In this document: positions 34,997 to 43,865 of the stretch, piece after piece
Position numbering within the stretch: the stretch's first letter is position 1
Layout of the letters: every line of letters starts with the position of its first letter
Source: Echinicola rosea
GTDB taxonomy: Bacteria > Bacteroidota > Bacteroidia > Cytophagales > Cyclobacteriaceae
Length of the DNA stretch: 64,000 nucleotides
Direction of reading: 5' to 3'
Assembly: GCF_005281475.1 (NCBI RefSeq)
Contig: NZ_CP040106.1
Coordinates: 2,446,501-2,510,500 of the forward strand
Position numbers and translations under genes: made by a program
The notes under the pieces: generated by a model
Databases searched by the model: none
Told to the model about the DNA's origin: nothing
Seen by the model: the letters and a program-made list of their open reading frames with translations, nothing else

Positions 34997-36216
34997 AATG
35001 TAATGCTTTGGAACCATTCAGGCTGATATGACCTCGACCGGTTCAGCTTGTAGTAATTCGGTGTGAATATATTCTTAATGCGAGCAAAGGTAAAGCTTAT
35101 TTTTGACTTGGAGCCTATTTTATCATAAATCCAAATTTCTTTATCCGCATCAAAAAACACACTGGCAGGCGGCCCCATGACCGTATAGACCATGCCGCGG
35201 TCGGTTTTCCATCCTTCTTTGAAATCCGTAAATAGGATGTTGGCAAACTCGATTTGACGGAAATACTCGCGGATAATGTTTTGTGCTTTTTCCGTGTCAT
35301 GCGTCAGTTCCAACCAGTATTTGTCCAGGGCTTTTTTCTTGTCTTCTGCGGCACGCAAGGCTTCATGTTCATTTCTGGTAGATATATATACCAATTTGTC
35401 GATCATCTCATCATAGGTGGATACGCGGGGGTAGGCGGCATTAGTGGTTTTGACCATAAATCCAGTTTGCTCCGTAGTGTCCGATTGGACAAAATAATAT
35501 CCTTCATCTCCAAATGGCTGAGGGACATTGACCAAGAACTCACCGTTATCGATCACCTGAATGTCCTTGGCTACCGGTGCAGGCCTAGTTTCCATGGGCG
35601 GCAAGGGGATTTCAAAATCCTGCGGGTAAAAATAATTATAAAGGTTCATGCTTTTGTCACTCTTGAAAAGCAGCGCCTCTCCTTTATTGATGAATGTTTG
35701 ATCAAAGGGAATGTCATTATCGTAATAGGCACCAAAACTAGGGATGTCACCAATGAATGGGCTGATCAGGTCAGCATGGTAAACATATTGGTCGCCTTGC
35801 CGAGTGTCCTTGCAGATGATTACGGCATAGGCCTCTTTTTGGTCCAGAGGAATGGTGATGGACTTCTCAAAATAAAAGTGCCTGTCGGTGTCTTTTTTTA
35901 TATCCGACGCGGTAAGGGGTACAATGTTTTTTTCATTGATTTCTTCATTAAAATCTTCCACCACCACATAGGAGAAGGTATAATCTTCAAAATTTATATT
36001 CTCTTCGATTTTTTCCACGGGCATTTGCAACAAAAATTCCCGCTCTCCTGTTTTAATAGGGATGATTTTTGGTGATATTCGCGAATACCGTGAATAGCGA
36101 AGGCTTTGGTTGATGTTTTTAAGATTGCTCTGTCCATGGACGATCCCTACTGAGAACCAGCACCATAAGGCACTGAGGAGCATGATTAATTTTATTGTCT
36201 TTGTCGTCGTCATCAT
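34969..36216 (-). CDS. GWxTD domain-containing secreted protein
   Basis: The 415-residue protein has a signal peptide (about 1-29, VGIVHGQS; start could be the second Met). The C-terminal region has the namesake motif GWKTDRGMVYTVMGPP followed by IWIYDKIGSKSKISFTF, which defines the GWxTD domain of Bacteroidota proteins of unknown function. The middle is a beta-rich region of about 250 residues. The gene overlaps the following RNA methyltransferase gene by 28 bases. Some relatives are linked to cell-surface or gliding biology, but the role here is unknown. Confidence 0.85.
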   Translation of the reverse strand: MMTTTKTIKLIMLLSALWCWFSVGIVHGQSNLKNINQSLRYSRYSRISPKIIPIKTGEREFLLQMPVEKIEENINFEDYTFSYVVVEDFNEEINEKNIVPLTASDIKKDTDRHFYFEKSITIPLDQKEAYAVIICKDTRQGDQYVYHADLISPFIGDIPSFGAYYDNDIPFDQTFINKGEALLFKSDKSMNLYNYFYPQDFEIPLPPMETRPAPVAKDIQVIDNGEFLVNVPQPFGDEGYYFVQSDTTEQTGFMVKTTNAAYPRVSTYDEMIDKLVYISTRNEHEALRAAEDKKKALDKYWLELTHDTEKAQNIIREYFRQIEFANILFTDFKEGWKTDRGMVYTVMGPPASVFFDADKEIWIYDKIGSKSKISFTFARIKNIFTPNYYKLNRSRSYQPEWFQSITLWRSGKMAF

Positions 36217-36236
36217 TCGGTTTTAAAAATTAACCT

Positions 36237-36244
36237 TATTTTTG
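36237..36244 (+). promoter_or_regulatory. Candidate -7 promoter element of methyltransferase gene
   Basis: TATTTTTG matches TAnnTTTG and lies 22 bases before the methyltransferase ATG in the 49-base divergent gap. No TTG at the expected distance was seen. Confidence 0.35.
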
Positions 36245-36265
36245 CTTAAAATAATAAAATTTTAA

Positions 36266-37042
36266 ATGGCTACCTATACAACGGAAATTGCCTCCGATAA
36301 GTTGGTTAGTGATAACCCAATACATCAACGATTATTAAAAGCTTACATTGCGGCAAAGCCCTTGGTAAGTGGCGAATTATTGGAAATTGGCTGCGGAGAA
36401 GGCCGAGGAGTAGAAGTGCTTAGCGATCTGGTACAGTCTTACCATGGATTGGACAAAATCGGTAAAGTCATCAATGAGTTACAGCGAAAATTTCCCAAAG
36501 CTAAATTTGAGCAAGCGGTAATACCACCCTTGGCGACTGTGCCGGCAGACCATTATGATACGGTGGTCAGTTTTCAGGTGATTGAGCATATCCAAGATGA
36601 TAAGTTATTCTTGCAAGAAATCTATCGTGTGCTAAAGCCGGGCGGAAAGGCCATTATTTCTACCCCAAATATTCGTCATACACTGAGTAGAAACCCTTGG
36701 CACATTAGGGAATATACTGGCACTGAACTGATCCACTTATGTGAGCAGGTGTTTGACAAGGTGGTGGCCAAAGGAATCGGAGGCAACGATAAGGTTTGGA
36801 GCTATCATGAGGCCAATAGAAAGTCTGTCAATAAAATCATGCGGTTCGATATTTTTGACTTGCAACACCGCCTGCCGGCATCTATTCTGCGTATGCCATA
36901 TGAGCTATTGAACCGGATGAACCGCAATAAGCTCCACAAACAGGGAGGGGATGCCGTGACCGGTATAACCCATGAAGATTATATGGTGGTGGATCATCCG
37001 GACAAAGGGCTTGATTTGTTTTATGTGTTGGAGAAGAAGTGA
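36266..37042 (+). CDS. Class I SAM-dependent methyltransferase
   Basis: The 258-residue cytoplasmic protein has the Methyltransf_11 pattern: motif I LLEIGCGEGRG (about 39-49), an acidic loop after strand 2 (YHGLDKIG), VVSFQVIEHIQD (post-motif I) and LKPGGKAIISTPN (motif III region). The HxxREYTxxEL element (WHIREYTGTELIHL) is common in small-molecule or glycan-related methyltransferases of this type. The substrate is unknown. It is transcribed away from the GWxTD gene and convergent with the DUF2723 membrane protein gene, sharing a strong terminator with it. Confidence 0.85.
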   Translation: MATYTTEIASDKLVSDNPIHQRLLKAYIAAKPLVSGELLEIGCGEGRGVEVLSDLVQSYHGLDKIGKVINELQRKFPKAKFEQAVIPPLATVPADHYDTVVSFQVIEHIQDDKLFLQEIYRVLKPGGKAIISTPNIRHTLSRNPWHIREYTGTELIHLCEQVFDKVVAKGIGGNDKVWSYHEANRKSVNKIMRFDIFDLQHRLPASILRMPYELLNRMNRNKLHKQGGDAVTGITHEDYMVVDHPDKGLDLFYVLEKK

Positions 37043-37114
37043 GATGGATGTGCAATTCAGAATTACTAAAAAGATATTAGTTTTACCGTAGCGTAATTAT
37101 TTGTAGGAGTATTA

Positions 37115-37155
37115 AAGCTAGGAAGAGCGGCTATAATGCCGCTCTTCCTAGTTTT
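37115..37155. terminator. Bidirectional terminator
   Basis: CTAGGAAGAGCGGC (37118-37131) and GCCGCTCTTCCTAG (37138-37151) form a perfect 14-bp stem with a 6-base loop, flanked by A and T runs. It serves the convergent methyltransferase and DUF2723 genes. Confidence 0.88.
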
Positions 37156-40137
37156 CTATTTCCTGTTCTGCAAAACACCTCTCGGGGAAGCAGTTGGCCC
37201 CATTACCTTGTCCAGATTGTTCTGGATTTCAGTGGCCAGCTCTTCATAGCCACGTTCCTGCAGCAGCGGCACGAAGAAGCGCATCATCTCTAGGGAATAC
37301 ATCGCTTCCCTATCCATGGCACGGTCTTTTTCTTGGTAAAATTGCAGCATCTCGAAAGCCCTTCTTGAAAGCACTTCGATGATGTCCAAGGCCATGTCAT
37401 CTTCACCTAATTCGAATAATGAAGGTACAGATTGGCCGCTGGACAGATCATACGGTATGGCTTCGTTCGGGAATTTTTCCATGCTCAGCTTTTGGATGTC
37501 GGCAGCCATGTCCAGCTTATCCTCCATGATCAGCGCATTGGTCAGGCTGTTAAACATGCTACGGTGGTTAGAGGTAAACCTTCTGTATTCTTCATCGAAG
37601 TAACTGTCAGGGTTGCTCATGCCGCGGTATGCAAAGTTTTCCGTTACGTTTTTATAGGCTAAGTCTGTGTTGACAAACTCATCGACATTTTGTGGTTTTT
37701 GGACCGGTAGCAATCGGTAGGTAAGGCCTTCCATGACCACGTGATTGCTCAGGTCCAAGCTGATGGAGGAAAGAGAGGTGTTGTTAAAATAGATCGGCCT
37801 CTCCCAGTTATTGGTAGCGATCAAGTCCAATAACATCAGGTTTCCCTTGGTAAGGTAATTACCCTTTACCCTTAGGTTCATGTGGTTGACGGTGAGGTCC
37901 TCCATGCCTTCCGGTACCACGCCGTCCTTGATGACCTCGGCAGAATCCACTTCGAGAATGAGGTTTCTGGAAGGTACTTGATAGATGGTGTTGGTATAGC
38001 CCGACTTTACTTTCAGGAGATCACTTTCATTTTTCAAAAGCCTAAGGTATTCTTTTACCGATATCATCTCCAGTCCTTGGCGGTCGTTGACAAAAAGGAT
38101 GTCGTTGGTTCCCCGCTTGAAGTTCTTTTTCTCCAAAGAGAATGGCAAGGCAGCGGATTTATTGATAGGTCGGGTCATTTGCTCCACGTACCAATCCGTG
38201 TCAAAATAGCTCAAGACAATGACGCGCACGTCTGTTCTGAATCCTTCTACCTCCTGTACATACCATAGTGGGAAGGTGTCATTGTCCCCACCGGTAAAGA
38301 GGATGGCGTTTTCTTCACACGAAGCAAGGAAGTTTCTTGCTGAATCTACTGAGAAATAGCGGTCAGAACGGTCATGGTCGTCATAGTTTTGGGAAGCCAT
38401 TAATACCGGTATAGGGAAGGCGATCAGCGTCGCCAAAATGGAAGCTACCGCAAAATTCTTGTTTAGCTTCGCCAATGCATGGGCAATGGCCAATACCCCC
38501 ATTCCTATCCAAATGGCAAAAGCATAAAAGGATCCCACGTAAATATAGTCCCGCTCACGGGGCTCTACAGGAGGGGAGTTGAGGTATAGTACCAGCACGA
38601 CACCCATCATCAGGAAAAGCATCGTGGTAAGCCAGAATGATTTGGTATCGTATTTTGCCTGAAAGAGCAGCCCAATGAGTCCGAGTATCAGCGGAAGCAT
38701 CAGGTAATTGTTGTGTGCCTTGTTGTTTTCAATATAATCCGGGTAGTCTTCAAAGGCATTGGTGATGCCCATCCAGGGAGCATCAGTGATGTCGCTTTCC
38801 CGGCCGGAGAAATTCCATAAGAAATAGCGCCAGTACATGTGTCCCAGCTGATGATCAAGCATAAATGCGATGTTGTCCGCAAAAGTAGGTTCTTCACCTT
38901 CCCTTAAGCCCAGTTTTTGACGGTAAAGGCGCTTATGCTGGGGCTGTGTGGAATAGATTCGAGGGAGAATCGTGGTTTTTTCAGGGTCGTATTCAGTGAC
39001 GATTTCATAATCGACGATTTCGTATTTGTTATCTCCTTTGGCATACACCGGGTCTCCCTCTTTTTGTTCTTGTACTTCTGCAGTGAAGTATTGTCCGTGC
39101 ATCAGGGGACGGTATCCGTACTGCTCACGCTTAAGATAGCTCACAAAACTGATGATGTCCTTTGGTGCATTTTCATTGATGGGAGGGTTGGCATTGGAGC
39201 GGATGACAATAAGCGCATACGAGCCGTAGCCGATCAAGATAAATGTCAAGGAGAGCAATACGGTATTCAGGATGACTTTTTCTTGTTTGATGGAGTAAAT
39301 GATCGCTGCGATCAGCCCGCCCAAAAATAAGCCGATAAAGACGATAATCCCTGAGCCGAATGGAAGCCCAATACTATTGACGAAGAAAATCTCCATGGAT
39401 CCGGCCAAGCTTGGCAGTCCGGGAATGATGATGTTATTGATGGCTACCAAAGCTACTCCCCCCAAAAGGAAGGCGACAATGGCTCCTTTGAGGTTCGGAT
39501 TTTGGTATTTCTTGAAGTAAACTACCAAGGCGAGGGCAGGCAACGTCACCAAGTTGAGCAAGTGGACACCAATGGATAGCCCAACCAAATAAGCGATGAA
39601 AATCATGTATCGGTTTTCATCCTTGGGATTTTCGATGACATCCCATTTTAGGAAGGCCCAGATCACGATGGCCGTAAAAAAGGACGACATAGCGTACACC
39701 TCGGATTCCACGGCCGAAAACCAAAAGCTATCCGAAAATGTGTACACCAAAGAACCAATGATACCAGCTCCCATGAGGGCGATGGTGTGACCTTTGCTTT
39801 CATTTCCTTTATCCAGCTTGAATAGTTTCCTCCCGAGAAGGGTGATGGACCAAAACAGGAATAGAATGGTAAATCCACTAAAGAGAGCACTGCCAGCATT
39901 CATCCAAAAGGCGATCTCAAGGGGATCTCCAAGTGCGAAGAAAGAAAACATCCTGTAAATAAGCAGGAAGAAAGGTGCACCTGGAGGGTGAGGAACTTGT
40001 AGTTTATAGGCTACTGCTATAAATTCTCCCGGATCCCAAAAACTGGCCGTTTCTTCTATTGTCAGAAGATAAACCAGTGAGGCAATTAAAAATAAAACCC
40101 AACCTGTGAGGTTGTTGACTTTTCTATAGTTGATCAT
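37156..40137 (-). CDS. DUF2723 polytopic membrane protein (TMEM260-like, GT-C fold)
   Basis: The 993-residue protein has about ten or more membrane segments in its first 600 residues and a soluble C-terminal third. The N-terminus has the DUF2723 hallmark EETASFWDPGEFIAVAYKL followed by VPHPPGAPFFLL, with the acidic ASFWDPGE loop after the first membrane helix as in GT-C glycosyltransferases. DUF2723 includes animal TMEM260, reported as a protein O-mannosyltransferase, so a lipid-linked-sugar glycosyltransferase role in the inner membrane is a reasonable inference; no bacterial activity is shown by the sequence. It is common in Bacteroidota. Its promoter would lie in the 100 bases before the coiled-coil gene terminator. 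Confidence 0.85.
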   Translation of the reverse strand: MINYRKVNNLTGWVLFLIASLVYLLTIEETASFWDPGEFIAVAYKLQVPHPPGAPFFLLIYRMFSFFALGDPLEIAFWMNAGSALFSGFTILFLFWSITLLGRKLFKLDKGNESKGHTIALMGAGIIGSLVYTFSDSFWFSAVESEVYAMSSFFTAIVIWAFLKWDVIENPKDENRYMIFIAYLVGLSIGVHLLNLVTLPALALVVYFKKYQNPNLKGAIVAFLLGGVALVAINNIIIPGLPSLAGSMEIFFVNSIGLPFGSGIIVFIGLFLGGLIAAIIYSIKQEKVILNTVLLSLTFILIGYGSYALIVIRSNANPPINENAPKDIISFVSYLKREQYGYRPLMHGQYFTAEVQEQKEGDPVYAKGDNKYEIVDYEIVTEYDPEKTTILPRIYSTQPQHKRLYRQKLGLREGEEPTFADNIAFMLDHQLGHMYWRYFLWNFSGRESDITDAPWMGITNAFEDYPDYIENNKAHNNYLMLPLILGLIGLLFQAKYDTKSFWLTTMLFLMMGVVLVLYLNSPPVEPRERDYIYVGSFYAFAIWIGMGVLAIAHALAKLNKNFAVASILATLIAFPIPVLMASQNYDDHDRSDRYFSVDSARNFLASCEENAILFTGGDNDTFPLWYVQEVEGFRTDVRVIVLSYFDTDWYVEQMTRPINKSAALPFSLEKKNFKRGTNDILFVNDRQGLEMISVKEYLRLLKNESDLLKVKSGYTNTIYQVPSRNLILEVDSAEVIKDGVVPEGMEDLTVNHMNLRVKGNYLTKGNLMLLDLIATNNWERPIYFNNTSLSSISLDLSNHVVMEGLTYRLLPVQKPQNVDEFVNTDLAYKNVTENFAYRGMSNPDSYFDEEYRRFTSNHRSMFNSLTNALIMEDKLDMAADIQKLSMEKFPNEAIPYDLSSGQSVPSLFELGEDDMALDIIEVLSRRAFEMLQFYQEKDRAMDREAMYSLEMMRFFVPLLQERGYEELATEIQNNLDKVMGPTASPRGVLQNRK

Positions 40138-40235
40138 GTTTGAGTTACACTAATGTGAAAGGCGAAAATAAAAAAATATTCACGAAAACAGGGGGATTTA
40201 ACCATTTTTAAAAGGTTGCTGGGAAATGGTCATGA

Positions 40236-40264
40236 AAAAAGGGAAAGCCGAGCTTTCCCTTTTT
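40236..40264 (-). terminator. Terminator of coiled-coil membrane protein gene
   Basis: AAAAAGGGAAAGC (40236-40248) pairs with GCTTTCCCTTTTT (40252-40264) around a 3-base loop, ten bases past the stop of the minus-strand gene. Confidence 0.8.
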
Positions 40265-40273
40265 GGAATATCC

Positions 40274-40891
40274 TTAAGAAGTGATCCCTTGTTTTTTGTT
40301 CATTTCATCGACGAGCTGGCGTTTCAATTTGCGCTCCCTTTCCAAGGTGTTTTTGCGGTGGGTTTCAAATTCCTCTTTGGTTTCCATGAGGTCTTTTCGA
40401 GTTTCTGCGATTACCTTGTGACTATTACTATACTTGTAAATAAAGTATGCTAGGGCGATGCCCAAGCCAATGATGACACTCCACATCATAGTGCTGTAGG
40501 TTGTCTTGTACACTTGGATCCCCAAGAAGGAGAAACTGTCTTTGGCCGCTAATGTTTCCTTGAGCTCATTTTCGGCATTTTCTATTCCGGTGTTTAGCTG
40601 ATCGATTTTAGCTTTCTGCTCGTTGATCTTACTGTTTTTTTCTACGATCTGATCTTTGAATACCCCTAGTGAGTCCAGAATGTTTGATTTGATTTTGCTC
40701 AGGTTGGTCTTTTTGACCACTTTGTACTCTTGGTAGTTATTGGAGGCATCATTGAGGTAGTCAAACTGGCTTTCTATGGTGCCGCCATTGAGTGAGTTCT
40801 GTGGTTTTTCAGACTCAGGAGTTTCCTGTGCTAAAGAGGTATTGCATACAGCGATACACACGAAAAGTGCTATGATAATACTTCTTTTCAT
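40274..40891 (-). CDS. Exported coiled-coil protein with one internal membrane segment
   Basis: The 205-residue protein has a signal peptide (1-21, NTSLAQE), a long coiled coil (about 80-115, VEKNSKINEQKAKIDQL...), one membrane helix (about 132-152, MMWSVIIGLGIALAYFIY) and a charged helical tail (about 155-205). Homologues are widespread in Bacteroidota and are sometimes labelled tRNA (guanine-N1)-methyltransferase in databases; nothing in the sequence (no SPOUT knot, no SAM motif) supports that. The role is unknown; topology suggests a periplasmic coiled coil and a cytoplasmic tail. It stands alone with its own terminator. Confidence 0.8.
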   Translation of the reverse strand: MKRSIIIALFVCIAVCNTSLAQETPESEKPQNSLNGGTIESQFDYLNDASNNYQEYKVVKKTNLSKIKSNILDSLGVFKDQIVEKNSKINEQKAKIDQLNTGIENAENELKETLAAKDSFSFLGIQVYKTTYSTMMWSVIIGLGIALAYFIYKYSNSHKVIAETRKDLMETKEEFETHRKNTLERERKLKRQLVDEMNKKQGITS

Positions 40892-41307
40892 TTTGGTTTG
40901 GTGTTTAGAAATTCTAGTTGGTTTCGTTATTGTAACACGAGAATACAGGTTTTATTGCACTTTTGAAAGGAAAAAGACTATTAAAACCCCTTTTTGACCA
41001 AAAAAGCTCCTTTTTTGACCGTTTTTATAGGTATGTAATGGTTTTTTGGGGGCATATTCTATATTATAGTGGATAATAGGTCTTTTGAATTAATATTGTG
41101 AAAACGGTGTTTTTTCAGGAGGTAGTGGAAACTAAAATTGGGCATGATTGGTTTCCTTAGCCAGTTAACTAAACATGAATATAAAATACAGATTGTAAAA
41201 TTAAGAAAGAGGCTGTTCGTTATCAATCTTAATCGGCATTGTAATAAAATGCCGGATTATCATGAAGGAAAATGAAGAAGGTCGTAATTTTGCAAAAAAA
41301 TAATTAA
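40892..41307. other. AT-rich divergent intergenic region
   Basis: This 416-base gap contains a short direct repeat, CCTTTTTGACC at 40989 and CCTTTTTTGACC at 41009, near the minus-strand gene start, and a TAnnTTTG match before the plus-strand gene. No gene was found. Confidence 0.5.
41285..41292 (+). promoter_or_regulatory. Candidate -7 promoter element of TPR gene
   Basis: TAATTTTG fits TAnnTTTG and ends 15 bases before the ATG at 41308; the leader would be very short. No suitable -33 TTG was seen. Confidence 0.35.
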
Positions 41308-42504
41308 ATGAAAATCGCAACATACCTTTTCATTGTTCTGCTGTTTGTATTTCAGGAGGTAAATGGCCGACAGTTTCAAAGCGATTCTTTGGACAGCTCA
41401 TCGGAAGGGCCAACCTATTTATTGCTGGACAAGGGGCTCCAGTTTAGAATTACAGAGGCGATCAACAGCATGTACGATTTTGATTTTGAAACCGCCGAAA
41501 GGGGGTTTGCGGTAATGCGGTATTCATATCCTGAGCACCCATTGCCTTATTTCCTTATGGGGCTCGCCCAATGGTGGAAGATTGTTCCTGACATGGATAA
41601 CGAAGAGCATGACAAGATCTTTTTGAGATTTATGGAAGAAACGATTGAAAAGGCAGAGGTGATGCTGGACGAGGATCCTGATAATAAGGAGGCGGCTTTC
41701 TTTTTGGCGGCTGCGTATGGATTTAAAGGACGGCTGCTGAGTGAGCGTAACAGCTGGACAGCGACTGCACTTGCAGGAAAGAATGCCTTAAAGTATATGG
41801 AGCTGAGCAAGGGCGAGGAAGAGTTGAGCCCGGAATTGTTGCTTGGTGATGCCTTGTTCAATTATTTCTCGGTTTGGATACCTGAAAATTATCCGTTGAT
41901 GAAGCCTGTTATGGCACTTTTCCCGAAAGGAGACAAGGCACTTGGGCTGATGCAATTGGAAGAAGTGGCGAAGAATGCATTCTATGCCAGAGTGGAGGCT
42001 CAGTATTTTCTTTTCCGGTTATATGCTTCAGAGGAAAACCGTCCTTACGATGCCTTACAGATTACAGCGTATCTGCATGAAAAATATCCAAACAATCCTT
42101 ATTTCCATCGTTTTTATGCCCGACAGCTATATGCCGTGGGGAGAGGAGCACAAGCAAAAGACGTGTCGCTTGATATCTTGGGACGGATAGAAGAAACCCA
42201 GCTCGGATATGAAGCCAACAGCGGAAGATATGCCTCGTTTTTTGCTGCCCAATACTATGATCGGATAAATGATGTGCCGAATGCCAAAAAGTACTACGAA
42301 AAAACACTTTCCTTTGGAGAGGAGTCAGAGAACCAAGAAAGTGGGTATTACCTTTTTGCCTTAGTGCATTTAGGGAAGATTGCTGCCAGTGAAGGAAGGG
42401 ATAAAGAAGCAAAGGAATACCTAAAAATGGTGAAGAAATATGCGAAGCGAAAACACCCCGCTCATCAAGAAGCCAGAGATTTTTTAAAAAAGAATAAACT
42501 TTAA
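41308..42504 (+). CDS. Secreted TPR-repeat protein of unknown function
   Basis: The 398-residue protein has a signal peptide (1-21, EVNGRQ) and tetratricopeptide-like helices through most of its length (for example FDFETAERGFAVMRYSYPE, EAAFFLAAAYGFKGR, YYEKTLSFGEESE, AKEYLKMVKKYAKRK). The pattern fits outer-membrane-associated or periplasmic TPR proteins of Bacteroidota. It has no enzymatic motif. It is monocistronic, preceded by a -7-like element and followed by the Lrp gene with a separate promoter. Function not assigned. Confidence 0.8.
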   Translation: MKIATYLFIVLLFVFQEVNGRQFQSDSLDSSSEGPTYLLLDKGLQFRITEAINSMYDFDFETAERGFAVMRYSYPEHPLPYFLMGLAQWWKIVPDMDNEEHDKIFLRFMEETIEKAEVMLDEDPDNKEAAFFLAAAYGFKGRLLSERNSWTATALAGKNALKYMELSKGEEELSPELLLGDALFNYFSVWIPENYPLMKPVMALFPKGDKALGLMQLEEVAKNAFYARVEAQYFLFRLYASEENRPYDALQITAYLHEKYPNNPYFHRFYARQLYAVGRGAQAKDVSLDILGRIEETQLGYEANSGRYASFFAAQYYDRINDVPNAKKYYEKTLSFGEESENQESGYYLFALVHLGKIAASEGRDKEAKEYLKMVKKYAKRKHPAHQEARDFLKKNKL

Positions 42505-42675
42505 TCCAGTTTGCTACGTGTATATTAAAATGAATCAGGAGAAAATTTGAAATTTTGGATGTAATAAAGTTTTATGTCGTGAAAAGTTTTAAATATTCGA
42601 GACTAAAATTAACAATATTTTGTATTTATGGTCGTTTTTTGCCTTGAATAGCTTTAAAATAATTTGAAATTATAT

Positions 42676-42683
42676 TACCTTTG
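42676..42683 (+). promoter_or_regulatory. -7 promoter element of the Lrp-family gene
   Basis: TACCTTTG is a very good match to the TAnnTTTG consensus, 32 bases before the Lrp ATG, in AT-rich DNA. No TTG lies at the usual 17-23 base spacing. Confidence 0.5.
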
Positions 42684-42715
42684 CACGACATAAAATTTCG
42701 CAAATACTATAAATC

Positions 42716-43198
42716 ATGGATAATCACATAAGAGTAAAATTCGACAAAATTGATCGCAAAATCCTTGAAATCCTTCAGGCAAACGCGAAAATCACCAATG
42801 CACAGCTTTCAAAAGATATTGGTTTGTCTCCTGCTCCTACCTTGGAGCGTGTGAAGAAACTGGAGCAGTCTGGAATTATCAAGAGCTATCACGCAAAACT
42901 GGATCCCGAAAGAATCGGTCTTGGCGTAAGTACTTTTGTTTTGGTAAGCCTAATCGGTCACAATAAATCAAATATTGATGCTTTTATGAAGGAAATCGAA
43001 GCGATTCCGGAAGTGATCGAGTGCCACCATATCACCGGAACTGGGGACTTTATTTTGAAGATTATCTCCAAGGACATTACTTCTTATCAGAAGCTGATGC
43101 TGGAGAAGGTAAGTGAGATTAAGGAAGTGGACTCTATGCAGTCAATGGTTATTCTTTCTACCTTTAAGGACAGCAAAGTATTGCCAATCCCTGCTTAA
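42716..43198 (+). CDS. Lrp/AsnC-family transcriptional regulator
   Basis: The 160-residue protein has an N-terminal winged helix-turn-helix (about 8-65, IDRKILEILQANAKITNAQL, LSPAPTLERVKKLEQSGII) and a C-terminal RAM ligand-binding domain (about 75-150, VSTFVLVSL, VIECHHITGTGDFILKI). Such proteins sense amino acids and form octamers that wrap DNA. It closely resembles the broadly conserved single-copy Bacteroidota Lrp. It has its own promoter and is followed by a Nudix gene after 70 bases. Targets cannot be predicted from this window. Confidence 0.92.
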   Translation: MDNHIRVKFDKIDRKILEILQANAKITNAQLSKDIGLSPAPTLERVKKLEQSGIIKSYHAKLDPERIGLGVSTFVLVSLIGHNKSNIDAFMKEIEAIPEVIECHHITGTGDFILKIISKDITSYQKLMLEKVSEIKEVDSMQSMVILSTFKDSKVLPIPA

Positions 43199-43268
43199 AT
43201 TAAAAGAAGTTTAATCAAATGAGGGTGGCTGTTCAGTCGCCCTTTTTTTTTGAAAAGTACTGAATATT

Positions 43269-43811
43269 ATGGAAGAAAATCCTTGGAAAACCAAGTCTAG
43301 GAAGTCATTATACTCCAATCCTTGGATAGAACTTGAAGAGCACCAAGTGGTCACCCCCGCAGGTACTGACGGCTTGTATGGGAAAGTCAAATTTAAAAAT
43401 AAGGCCATGGCGATTTTGCCCGTCGATGAGGAGCTCAATACTTGGCTGGTGGGGCAATTTCGGTACACTATTGATGAATATAGTTGGGAAATCCCCGAGG
43501 GGGGTAGCCCGATAGGAGAGGACGTTCTTGAGGGAGCCAAAAGGGAACTGAAAGAAGAAACGGGGTTGGCGGCAGAGAGATGGACGCCGATCATGCGGTT
43601 TCATACTTCGAATTCTGTAACAGATGAAGAAGGTTTTGCCTATTTGGCCCAGGACCTGACCCCGGGGGAAACCGCCTTTGAGGATACGGAGAAAATTGAG
43701 GTGAAAAAGCTGCCCTTGAAGGAGGCTGTTCAGAAGGTCCTCGATGGAGAGATCACTGATGTGATCAGTGTGGCGGTGTTGTTAAAAGCCGCCAGAATGC
43801 TCGGTGTATAA
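43269..43811 (+). CDS. Nudix hydrolase, ADP-ribose pyrophosphatase type
   Basis: The 180-residue protein has a complete Nudix box at 78-100 (G78, E84, then RELKEETGL at 92-100) and an N-terminal strand region (NPWIELEEHQVVTPAG) typical of ADP-ribose pyrophosphatases, which hydrolyse ADP-ribose to AMP and ribose 5-phosphate. The conserved FRY after the first core strands (VGQFRYTIDE) also fits. Substrate assignment among ADP-sugars is tentative. It lies between the lrp and MATE genes in the same direction. Confidence 0.85.
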   Translation: MEENPWKTKSRKSLYSNPWIELEEHQVVTPAGTDGLYGKVKFKNKAMAILPVDEELNTWLVGQFRYTIDEYSWEIPEGGSPIGEDVLEGAKRELKEETGLAAERWTPIMRFHTSNSVTDEEGFAYLAQDLTPGETAFEDTEKIEVKKLPLKEAVQKVLDGEITDVISVAVLLKAARMLGV

Positions 43812-43865
43812 AATTTTTCGACGATTTGTTCCCTATTATATCGTTAGGGACTTAGGTGCCAATGG

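Noticed and set aside
40274..40891. tRNA (guanine-N1)-methyltransferase label often attached to this family
   Set aside because: The protein is an exported coiled-coil membrane protein with no methyltransferase motif.
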